Shown here: positions 1-7,544 of the stretch, piece after piece
Layout of the letters: every line of letters begins with the position of its first letter
Position numbering within the stretch: position 1 is the stretch's first letter
Assembly (NCBI RefSeq): GCF_003390325.1
Contig: NZ_QUOK01000007.1
Span: 62,001 to 126,000 of the forward strand
Source of the DNA: Rhodohalobacter sp. SW132
GTDB taxonomy: Bacteria > Bacteroidota > Rhodothermia > Balneolales > Balneolaceae
Length of the DNA stretch: 64,000 nucleotides
Direction of reading: 5' to 3'
Notes under the pieces: generated by a model
Told to the model about the DNA's origin: nothing
Seen by the model: the letters and a program-made list of their open reading frames with translations, nothing else
Database searches by the model: none
Made by a program: the position numbers and the translations under genes

Positions 1-467
1 AGGCCTACAATGCCGTTGACGGAGAGTTGGAACCTGCATCCAACAGATTTAGCCAGGCCACCGTCAGCAATCAGCAGACTTACGCAGAGGGTGCAATTGG
101 TCTGAACGGTCCGATTGAAGATTATGCCAAATTTTGCCAGATGCTGCTCAACAAAGGTGAATTCAACGGACAACGCATATTACAGCCGGAAACGATCGAA
201 CAGATGACAACCGTGAACCAGCTGCCTGAGGTGAATTCAGGGGGAGAGGGCTTTCAGTTTGGGCTCGGATTTGAACTCTACAATGAACAGAAAAAACCGT
301 CGCCTGAAGTTTCAAGCACGGCATTTGCTTGGGGCGGACTTTACGGAACGTCATATATTATCGATCCTGAGAACGATATGATCGCTCTGTTCTACCTGAA
401 TATGCCCCGCCACGAACCGCTATACCCGCAGTTCCTCAGTAAAGCATATCAACTGTTCGAAGAATAA
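1..467 (+). CDS. Serine hydrolase (beta-lactamase family), C-terminal part
   Basis: Open from the left edge in frame 3, so the N-terminal half with the SxxK nucleophile lies outside the window. The visible ~155 residues have the pattern of the class C beta-lactamase / penicillin-binding fold: a helix with GLNGPIEDYAKFCQMLLNKG, then ILQPETIEQM, then the strand WGGLYGTSYIIDPENDM, where GGLYGT stands in for the KTG/HTG box. Such proteins are usually exported esterases or D-aminopeptidase-like hydrolases. The substrate cannot be told. The class is fairly sure, the specificity unknown. Confidence 0.75.
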   Translation, partial: AYNAVDGELEPASNRFSQATVSNQQTYAEGAIGLNGPIEDYAKFCQMLLNKGEFNGQRILQPETIEQMTTVNQLPEVNSGGEGFQFGLGFELYNEQKKPSPEVSSTAFAWGGLYGTSYIIDPENDMIALFYLNMPRHEPLYPQFLSKAYQLFEE

Positions 468-597
468 GTTATGGGTATACTGATACCTTCAGCCGGAATA
501 ATGGATAAGTCCCCAACCAATTGGCAACGAATGTGTTGGGGGAGTGGGGGAATCGGTTTCTCTCCATTTTGGATGAATATCCCCCTTTCCCATTGCT

Positions 598-1512
598 CTA
601 TTCAATGTTCTTCTTCTGAACGGTCCAATGGGGAGATTCAGAAAGGCCGCTGGGCGAACCGGTAAACATCTTGCCGGCTTCTTTATCACCTTTTAGCTGC
701 CAGAGATACCATGCTGTGGCTACCTTAGCAAATTCACCCCCGTGAGGCTCTGCATAGGTTCCCCCATGCCCAACATCCATGTTGGCCACGAAAACCGGTA
801 CATGGTTGATTCGCTTGAAGTCATCCATACCATTATTGTAAGCAATATCAGATTCACCGCCTAACATATAGAGAGTAGGTGAGTGCAGTTTTTCCAGCTG
901 TTCTTTCGAAAGTGAAGGCATACCCTCCATCCCGTTATCAGGATTTGGCAAAATGCCGCTATTGAATACACCAACAGTTGCAATTCGTTCATCCGGGGCT
1001 ACTTCAAGAGCCTGAAGGCCACCACATGACATACCGCTTACAGCGATATTCTCTATATCAATTTTGTTGTGATAGGAACTCTCGTTGTCACTGTTTTGTG
1101 CTATAGCCCAGTCTAAAGCATCTATTAACATAGAAGGCTCTGACTTATCCCTTGCCTGCTCCCCTTCCTTTGGCATGGGACCAATCGCAATTACCAGAAA
1201 GCCATGAGAAGCCACTTCACTCAAAAAGTTCACATGTTCCCAGGGAGAATTATTACACGCCCCGTTACCCCAGGTTATGACGGGTAATTTATTTTCATTC
1301 CCAAAAACATTCAGATTTTCAGGTCGAAATACAGTATGGGTGGGTAGAGTCTTTTCCGATAACATTAATGCTTTGTAGGTTCCGGTGCCTCCATCTTCTA
1401 CAGTTCGTGATTGATTTTGGGCATAGGCCGAATTTAAAAAACCCGATCCGATGAGCAGCAGGGCAATAAAGATATAGTTCCAGATCTTCTTGCGATGTAA
1501 AGGTGATTTCAT
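598..1512 (-). CDS. Secreted alpha/beta hydrolase (dienelactone-hydrolase / cutinase-like)
   Basis: 304 residues starting with a signal peptide (hydrophobic residues ~11-28, cleavage near AYA-QNQ). The lipase-like core shows an oxyanion region WGNGACN (~81-87), a nucleophile elbow SGMSCGG (Ser162), an acid in GGESDIAYNN (Asp222) and His249 in DVGHGGT. That order is the usual Ser-Asp-His triad of chlorophyllase/cutinase-like esterases. It is a single gene, convergent with the preceding hydrolase fragment. An extracellular or periplasmic esterase is likely; the substrate is unknown. Confidence 0.75.
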   Translation of the reverse strand: MKSPLHRKKIWNYIFIALLLIGSGFLNSAYAQNQSRTVEDGGTGTYKALMLSEKTLPTHTVFRPENLNVFGNENKLPVITWGNGACNNSPWEHVNFLSEVASHGFLVIAIGPMPKEGEQARDKSEPSMLIDALDWAIAQNSDNESSYHNKIDIENIAVSGMSCGGLQALEVAPDERIATVGVFNSGILPNPDNGMEGMPSLSKEQLEKLHSPTLYMLGGESDIAYNNGMDDFKRINHVPVFVANMDVGHGGTYAEPHGGEFAKVATAWYLWQLKGDKEAGKMFTGSPSGLSESPHWTVQKKNIE

Positions 1513-1766
1513 AAGTTGTTTATTAATGTGTTATTGAGTAACTGATGATACCTGCAGATTACACCGTAAATAATAATCGTATAGAGGATATCTGTGTCAC
1601 TAAACCTGTGTTTTGCCCCATTTCATTGTTGTCCTGGAATGGAAGTTATCATAATCAAATTCCCCTCACCTGGCAATAATTTTTACAGATAAATACACTT
1701 TCTCTCTTTGGTGTTAAACTCTTTTTATTCACATTACTTTGTTCTTTCTAAAGAAATATAAATACC

Positions 1767-2762
1767 ATGAGATTACTATTTTTCGCATTGATTTTGATTC
1801 TGAATTTTTCTTCTGTTTTTGCTCAACGCGGGGTACCCGAAGTAAGAGAAGATGTTCCTTTAGACTCTATCAGACTTAGCGACCCAGCTATTCTTGCTGA
1901 TGAAGAAACACAAACCTACTACATGACCGGAACGGGTGGTTTGCTTTGGGAAAGCAAAGATCTGCGTACGTGGACGGGTCCTTTTAAGGTTGCAGAAACC
2001 GACCCTGAATCATGGATGGGGCCTGACCCCATGATATGGGCTGCAGAATTACATCAATACCAGGGTAAGTATTATTACTTTGCAACATTCACCAATAGAG
2101 ATGTGGTTATCGATACGGTAAAGGGCAATACCATTCATCGGCGCGCCAGTCATGTATTGGGTAGTGATAAGCCTGATGGGCCTTACCTCCCCATGGAAGA
2201 CGATATTTATTTGCCGCCGGACCTTCCCACTTTGGATGGTACGTTTTGGGTTGATAAGGATGGTAAACCTTATATGATTTACTGCGAAGAATGGTTGATT
2301 AACTGGAACGGAACCATGGAAAAAATTGAGTTAAAACCTGATTTGTCAGGTTCTGTAGGTGAAGGGGAAGTTTTATTTCGGGCTTCTGATTCTCCCTGGA
2401 GCCGGGAACTGGATGAAGATGGCAATAGTATACCCAACAAGGTTACCGATGGCCCCTGGCTGTTTGAAACGCAAACCGGGAAATTGGGAATGTTATGGAC
2501 AAGCTGGGTTCATAGTGACTATGTGCAGGGAGTGGCTTATTCAGAGAGTGGTACACTTGAGGGCCCATGGGTACATCAAGAGGAGCCAATAACACCGCCA
2601 AACTTCGGTCATGGCATGCTTTTCCGAACGTTTGAAGGAAAACTGCTGATGTCGGTTCATAGTCACAAAAGTGAAAACGGACGCTACATTCGAATACCTC
2701 ATCTTTTTGAAGTGGATGATTCCCAGGATCGAATTGTTGTAACAGGGCCATATCAGCCGTAA
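1767..2762 (+). CDS. Glycoside hydrolase family 43-type protein
   Basis: 331 residues with a clear signal peptide ending in VFAQ (~residue 20). The five-bladed propeller signature of GH43 is visible: LSDPAIL with the general base Asp39, TLDGTFWVD with the pKa-setting Asp157, and TDGPWLFET with the acid Glu234. Family members hydrolyse arabinan, xylan or related side chains; which one cannot be read here. No sugar-utilisation operon surrounds it. The start is ATG preceded by an A-rich leader, and the gene is divergent from the alpha/beta hydrolase. Confidence 0.8.
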   Translation: MRLLFFALILILNFSSVFAQRGVPEVREDVPLDSIRLSDPAILADEETQTYYMTGTGGLLWESKDLRTWTGPFKVAETDPESWMGPDPMIWAAELHQYQGKYYYFATFTNRDVVIDTVKGNTIHRRASHVLGSDKPDGPYLPMEDDIYLPPDLPTLDGTFWVDKDGKPYMIYCEEWLINWNGTMEKIELKPDLSGSVGEGEVLFRASDSPWSRELDEDGNSIPNKVTDGPWLFETQTGKLGMLWTSWVHSDYVQGVAYSESGTLEGPWVHQEEPITPPNFGHGMLFRTFEGKLLMSVHSHKSENGRYIRIPHLFEVDDSQDRIVVTGPYQP

Positions 2763-3114
2763 CGTATTTATTTATAAACCAAAAACGCTCCTGCAAGAAG
2801 CTGGTTATAGTATCGATACTTGCTGGTGGGGATGATCTTTCTGTTTATATCAATTATTTCATTATTGAACTGTGAGACTCGGAGACCTCCTGGGTTGGAA
2901 TTACCTTCAACAAAGTTAAAACCGAAATTGATTATCAATCATATATTGAAGATTGGTGATTACTGTCTATGTATCTATGATAGGTGATACGGGTACGGTG
3001 ATCCTATTACGCAGGTTTTCGTCACGATGGCCATAAGATTAAAATGTGCACAGGACTATTGATACTACTGATGTTTGCTGTTTTCCCAATTCTCTAATTT
3101 TAAATTCTTAATAG
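2763..3114. other. Intergenic stretch without a recognised gene
   Basis: About 350 bases between the GH43 gene and the tRNA. It is AT-rich with frequent stops in all frames. A reverse-strand open frame over its start overlaps the GH43 gene and looks like a shadow. I see no repeat or hairpin of note. Confidence 0.5.
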
Positions 3115-3187
3115 TGACCCCGCCCAGACTTGAACTGGGATCTAAAGCTTAGGAGGCTATCGTTCTATCCGGTTGAACTACGGGGTC
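3115..3187 (-). tRNA. tRNA-Arg (anticodon CCT)
   Basis: The reverse strand folds as a full 73-nt cloverleaf: acceptor GACCCCG/CGGGGTC with discriminator A, D stem GTTC/GAAC, anticodon stem ATAGC/GCTTT (one T-T mismatch) around loop CTCCTAA (anticodon CCT, reading AGG), variable loop AGAT, and T arm CCCAG-TTCAAGT-CTGGG. No CCA is encoded. It is the only tRNA I can support in the window. Confidence 0.95.
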
Positions 3188-3260
3188 AGATTCGCTGCAC
3201 GTTTGTAAAGCGACTAAAGATAATGCGTATGGGTTTTAAAAACTATCGGATTGATAATGG

Positions 3261-3473
3261 TTGAGTTATATGTCAATCCGAAATCAGTGGATTATCAAAA
3301 AACACGTAAAAGATGAGACGGTGAGTGAATTGTCTGAACAGAATCTTCCAACAAAAATATGTCCGGTTTGTGATCGACCCTTTACGTGGCTTAAAGAGTG
3401 GGAGCGCGACTGGGAAAAACTAAAATACTGCAGCGAACGGTGCCGGCGGAATAAAGATGTTTTAAAAAATTAG
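3261..3473 (+). CDS. DUF2256 family small zinc-ribbon-like protein
   Basis: 70 residues. The C-terminal half, [10 protein letters not shown] followed by [11 protein letters not shown], is the DUF2256 signature with two cysteine pairs (CxxC and CxxxC) likely to hold zinc. Members are usually 45-60 residues, so an internal start near residue 30 is possible. Family function is not established; it is often found near photolyase/cryptochrome genes, none of which is here. A long-stem terminator follows directly. Confidence 0.75.
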   Translation: MSYMSIRNQWIIKKHVKDETVSELSEQNLPTKICPVCDRPFTWLKEWERDWEKLKYCSERCRRNKDVLKN

Positions 3474-3551
3474 AATAAGGCATGTATTCAACAGACTGTT
3501 TTTCTGTATAGAACATAAAACAAATCGTAAAATCCATGCCTTATTTTTTTG
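3474..3551 (+). terminator. Long-stem terminator after DUF2256
   Basis: AATAAGGCATG (3474-3484) pairs perfectly with CATGCCTTATT (3535-3545), which runs into a T7 tract. The ~50-nt loop holds a smaller ACAG/CTGT hairpin. On the plus strand it would end DUF2256 transcription. Confidence 0.6.
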
Positions 3552-3552
3552 A

Positions 3553-4137
3553 TCAGCCATGGGTAATCTTAGTTCCAAGCACTTTCAGGAATTCTGCCAG
3601 CCATTTTTGATGTCCCGGCCAGGCAGGGGAGGTTACGATATTTCCGTCCACCACAGCTTCTGTGGGCTCAACTTCTTTGTAATCAGCTCCGGCAAGTGTT
3701 AATTCCGGTCCGCATGCCGGGTATGCTGTAAGTTTTCGCCCCTCGATGCCGCCGGCTGCAGCCATAATTTGCAGTCCGTGGCAAAGTGCCGCAATCGGTT
3801 TATCTTCATCAAGAAAATGACGTGTCATTTTCAGCACATCTGTATTTAACCGCAGATACTCCGGCGCACGTCCGCCCGGAAGCACAAGAGCATCGTAATC
3901 TTCCACGATAACTTTATCAAAATCGTAGTTTAAGGTGAAGTTGTGACCGGTGAGCTCTTTGTATGTTTGATCTCCCACAAAATCGTGGACGGCAGTCGGG
4001 CACTGTTCTCCCTCTTTCTTATCGGGGCAAACGGCATGCACAGTATGCCCCACCATCTGCAGTGCCTGAAACGGCACCATAATTTCAAGATCTTCACCGT
4101 AATCTCCCACAATCATCAGAATTTTTTTTGCACTCAT
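3553..4137 (-). CDS. DJ-1/PfpI family protein
   Basis: Called from MSAKKILMIVGDYGED (194 residues). The upstream in-frame codons add 28 residues that do not fit the family. The Rossmann-like glutamine-amidotransferase fold carries the family triad elements: Glu15 in GDYGED, and Cys119-His120 in AALCHGLQ on the nucleophile elbow. Members act as glyoxalase III/deglycases, intracellular peptidases or chaperones. The C-terminal SPAWPGHQKWLAEFLK is typical. Single gene with a ~260-nt upstream region facing the barrel gene. Confidence 0.85.
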   Translation of the reverse strand: MSAKKILMIVGDYGEDLEIMVPFQALQMVGHTVHAVCPDKKEGEQCPTAVHDFVGDQTYKELTGHNFTLNYDFDKVIVEDYDALVLPGGRAPEYLRLNTDVLKMTRHFLDEDKPIAALCHGLQIMAAAGGIEGRKLTAYPACGPELTLAGADYKEVEPTEAVVDGNIVTSPAWPGHQKWLAEFLKVLGTKITHG

Positions 4138-4399
4138 AATAAATGGTTTTTTGAGTTGAAATTGACAAAACGAAAACGTGTTTAAACAAAAGAAAGTTCT
4201 CCTTACAAGATTGATAGTCAATAATTTAAATACACAGGAATGAGTATTTGATGATTTCCTGGATACAATTTTAGAGATTGTAAAATGAACCGCTAAAGTT
4301 GTTTTAAGATGTTAAAGAGTTGAAAACGGGAGAGATATGTTCCAGATAATTGTAATTATGGATACGTAATGCACAACTATAGTTTAAAACCGATCAGTT

Positions 4400-6757
4400 T
4401 TGAAACAAATTCTACTACTTGTTTTTGGGATTATTTTTCTGATTCCGATGTCGCTTTTTGCAATAAATATTTCTGATGATACTGCAATTGAAGGAACGGT
4501 TATAAATTCAGAGGGCTTGCCGATTGCAGGTGCAACGGTTGCGGTTTTTATTCCGGGCGAAGATCAGCCTGATTCAGGAACGGTTACAGATGAATCGGGA
4601 GAGTTTACACTGCCGGTATCCCCTGACAGCTACGTACTGAGTATCTCATTCATTTCTTACGATGATTATGAACGCAATATTACGGTTACAGAAGGTGAAG
4701 TTATAAATGTAGGTGAAGTTACGCTCACAGAGGCGAGAGCCGATCTGGATGAAGTCGTTATCGAAGCGGAACCGCGGTCTATGGAGATGCAGTTCGATCG
4801 GAGAGTGTATCGTGCAGATGACGATATCGATGCATTTGGCGGCACGGCTCTCGATATGCTGGATAATATTCCATCCATCGAAAGTGATTTCGACGGTAAC
4901 CTGAGCCTTCGGGGCAGTGACAATGTCCGTGTGCTGATAAACGGAAGATCATCAGCGCTTTTGAGCGGCGGAACAGAAGCACTTGCTGCTATTCCAGAGG
5001 AGAGTATCGAGCGAGTGGAAGTGATTACAAATCCATCGGCCCGGTACCAGGCTGAAGGGGATGCCGGTGTGATAAACATTGTGCTAAAGAGAAATCGTGT
5101 TGCCGGCTTTAACGGATCAGCCCTCGGGCGTCTTGGTTTACCGAATGACAGCCGGGGATCACTGAATCTCAATTTCCTGTCGAATAACGTAAACTGGTTT
5201 ACCAATTTTGGATTCCGCTTCCGTGAACGCCCTGCACGCGGAAGCCGGTTTCAGCGTTTTGAATCTGCCGATACCTCATATACCTACGATCAGTCGCAGG
5301 ACAGGGTGAGAGATGAGATACGGGGGGATGGACGAATCGGGGCCGAAATTTTTATCGGTGAGACTCAGACACTCACTCCGTCAGTCTTTTTCAGATATCG
5401 GGATCGGGATAACAGTACGGAAACGCTTTACAGGGATATGGATTTGCAGGGAAATATGCTTCGAGAGATCTTTCGTGAGGATGCCGAGAATAGTAACCGA
5501 ACAAATGTAGAGTTTGAGCTTGCCTACGATAAAGAGTTTGAGGATGAGAACCGCCGTCTTCAAATCGACGCAAAGTTTGACTATCAGCCTGAACAGGAAT
5601 CCAGCGACCTGTTTGAAAGAAATGTGTTAGCGGATGATTTCCTCGGTCAGCAGCGAACCGATAACCGGGAAGAGATTACCGATCTTCAGTTTAATGCGGA
5701 CTACGTGCACCCTATCGGGGAATCGGTAGAGTTGGAAGCTGGCGGGCGATCTTCTTTTCGATGGGTAGATAATCGCTATGATCTTGAAGAGTTTTCAAAT
5801 GGCCAGTGGACTTCAATTGATGATTTTAGTTCTGATTTCAACTACTATCAGAACGTAAATGCAATCTATGCGATAGCATCAACGCAGCTTGGGGATTTCT
5901 CCATTCAAGGCGGCATCCGGGGTGAACAGACAATCATCGAAACAGAAGTTGAACTGGGGGGAGAATCATCACGAAGAAATTATCTCGATCTGTTTCCAAG
6001 CTTGTTTTTAGGTTATGAATTCAATGAGAGAAACAGTGTTCAAGCCAGCTACAGCCGGCGGCTCTCCCGTCCGCGTTTCCGAAATATTCTTCCTTTTTCA
6101 AATTTCAGGGATTCGAGAAATATCTTTACAGGAAATCCCGGATTGGATCCTGTTTACAGTAACTCTTATGAGTTGAGTTATTTGAGATACTGGGAGTCCG
6201 GGTCTGCAAGCACCACAGTATATCATCGTTACAGAACAGGCGTAGTGGAACGAATTACCGATGTGATGGATGATGGTGTAACACGCCGATTTCCGATTAA
6301 TCTTTCAACACAGAAAAACTGGGGTGCAGAATTTGCGATCAGCCAGGATATCTGGGAAAATTTCAGGGTTCGGACCAGCCTCAACTATTTCACATCAGAT
6401 ACGGATGGAACCTACGAAGGGGAACAGTTTCAGCGCGATGCAACTGCGCTATTTGGTCGATTCAGAGTCCAATGGAGTATCACGGATAATTTAAGAGTTC
6501 AATCTACATTTCGATACCGCGGCCCAAGAAATACAACCCAGGGCAGGCGTGCAGCGTCCCATTCCGTCAATTCAGGAATTTCTTATGAATTGTTTGATGG
6601 TGATGCTACACTATCACTCAGCGGACGGGATCTGTTCAATACCCGTGGAAGAGATATTATTATTGATGAACCCGGTTTCTATTCCCGTGATCAATACCAG
6701 TGGCGAACGCGATCCATCCGCCTCAATTTTGTGTACCGGTTTAGCGCGTTTAATTGA
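4400..6757 (+). CDS. TonB-dependent receptor-like outer membrane beta-barrel protein
   Basis: 785 residues, TTG start. Signal peptide over residues 1-22, a carboxypeptidase-regulatory-like beta-sandwich (~28-110, with GTVINSEGLPIAGATV), a plug domain (~115-225, with SLRGSDNVRVLINGR and ERVEVITNPSARY), then a ~550-residue barrel ending in an aromatic strand (RSIRLNFVYRFSAFN). This matches the outer-membrane beta-barrel family common in Bacteroidota. It probably takes up or exports a siderophore, peptide or glycan. No partner SusD gene lies beside it, so the substrate is open. Confidence 0.85.
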   Translation: MKQILLLVFGIIFLIPMSLFAINISDDTAIEGTVINSEGLPIAGATVAVFIPGEDQPDSGTVTDESGEFTLPVSPDSYVLSISFISYDDYERNITVTEGEVINVGEVTLTEARADLDEVVIEAEPRSMEMQFDRRVYRADDDIDAFGGTALDMLDNIPSIESDFDGNLSLRGSDNVRVLINGRSSALLSGGTEALAAIPEESIERVEVITNPSARYQAEGDAGVINIVLKRNRVAGFNGSALGRLGLPNDSRGSLNLNFLSNNVNWFTNFGFRFRERPARGSRFQRFESADTSYTYDQSQDRVRDEIRGDGRIGAEIFIGETQTLTPSVFFRYRDRDNSTETLYRDMDLQGNMLREIFREDAENSNRTNVEFELAYDKEFEDENRRLQIDAKFDYQPEQESSDLFERNVLADDFLGQQRTDNREEITDLQFNADYVHPIGESVELEAGGRSSFRWVDNRYDLEEFSNGQWTSIDDFSSDFNYYQNVNAIYAIASTQLGDFSIQGGIRGEQTIIETEVELGGESSRRNYLDLFPSLFLGYEFNERNSVQASYSRRLSRPRFRNILPFSNFRDSRNIFTGNPGLDPVYSNSYELSYLRYWESGSASTTVYHRYRTGVVERITDVMDDGVTRRFPINLSTQKNWGAEFAISQDIWENFRVRTSLNYFTSDTDGTYEGEQFQRDATALFGRFRVQWSITDNLRVQSTFRYRGPRNTTQGRRAASHSVNSGISYELFDGDATLSLSGRDLFNTRGRDIIIDEPGFYSRDQYQWRTRSIRLNFVYRFSAFN

Positions 6758-6776
6758 TAGGGGTTTTTTTAAATGC

Positions 6777-6916
6777 AGTCATGCCGCACTTGATGCGGCA
6801 TCTCCCATCCTCGTTCGATTTAAAGATTCTGCCACTGGCAAATCATTACTCGTTGAAACGATGGTGGATCGCGGATAGGGGTCCGCGATGACGTTGGTAA
6901 GATTATTATTTTATTA
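6777..6916. repeat. Tandem ~140-bp intergenic repeat, copy A
   Basis: First of three direct copies spaced 140 bp apart. Landmarks are AGTCATGCCGCACTTGATG, then CATCTCCCATCC, then ATTCTGCCACTGGCAAATCA, then the hairpin-forming CGCGGATAGGGGTCCGCG followed by ATGACGTTGGTAAGATTAT. It starts just after the barrel gene's stop. A diverged relative lies at 48902-49047. Confidence 0.85.
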
Positions 6917-7056
6917 AAGTCATAACGCACCTGATACGGCATCTCCCATTCCGGTTCGAATTGTTGATTCTGCTATTGGCAAATCATAGCTCGTTGAATC
7001 GACGGGAGATCGCGGATCGGGGTCCGCAATGATGTTGGTAAGATTATAATCTCATT
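6917..7056. repeat. Tandem ~140-bp intergenic repeat, copy B
   Basis: Same landmarks as copy A in the same order and orientation: AGTCATAACGCACCTGATAC, CATCTCCCATTCCGG, ATTGGCAAATCATAGCTCG, and the hairpin CGCGGATCGGGGTCCGC followed by TTGGTAAGATTATAATC. Point differences from copy A show it is not a recent exact duplication. Confidence 0.85.
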
Positions 7057-7440
7057 AAAGTCATATCGCACTTGATGCGTATCTCCCATCCCGGTTCGAT
7101 TTAAAGATTCTGCCATTGGTAAAAACCCGTCTCGTAGAGACGATATATTTGTAGAAAAAGAAGGTGCACCCAATACAAGATGTTCCGTAGGAACAATATG
7201 TTGTTTTGAACAGGCTTGAAGCCGGCAACATATCGATGTGCTCTGAAAAACATATCGTAACTGCGGCACGCGGTGGAATGCGCCATCATTTTTCTCCGAA
7301 TATAATGCTTCGGTGGGAGCAAACAGCTGAGCTGTTTTGTTCGTACGCTCCGGTGCAAAGCACCAGAACGAGATGTGAAACGACGGGAGATCGCGGGTCA
7401 AAAACCCGCGATGACGTTGTCAGGGATTAGATCTCATCAG
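7057..7440. repeat. Tandem repeat, copy C, interrupted by another element
   Basis: The left half (7057-7120: AGTCATATCGCACTTGATGC through GATTCTGCCATTGGTA) and the right half (7378-7440: AACGACGGGAGATCGCGGG, the CGCGGGTC/ACCCGCG hairpin and ATGACGTTGTCAGGGATTAG) together match copies A and B. About 257 bp of unrelated sequence replaces the ~20 bp that join the two halves in A and B. Confidence 0.75.
7121..7377. repeat. Hairpin-rich element nested inside copy C
   Basis: This block consists of short inverted repeats in a row: CGTCTCGTAGAGACG, TGTTCCGTAGGAACA, CTTCGGTG-type arms and CTCCGGTGCAAAGCACCAG. It has no credible reading frame. Its ends coincide with the point where copy C departs from copies A and B, so it looks inserted. 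There is no transposase, so if it moved it did so in trans. Confidence 0.6.
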
Positions 7441-7544
7441 ACATGGTATTTTTTAAGAACGCCTTTCACATTTAGATTACGATCAACAAATGCCTGAAGC
7501 TGTTGAGCGTGAATTCGTGCACGAAAAATACCATGTCTCAGCCA

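Noticed and set aside
471-665. 64-codon plus-strand frame between the two hydrolases
   Set aside because: Overlaps the end of the alpha/beta hydrolase and has no motif or credible start.
7121-7377. Possible CRISPR-like array of short repeats
   Set aside because: The short palindromes differ from each other and spacing is irregular; no cas genes.
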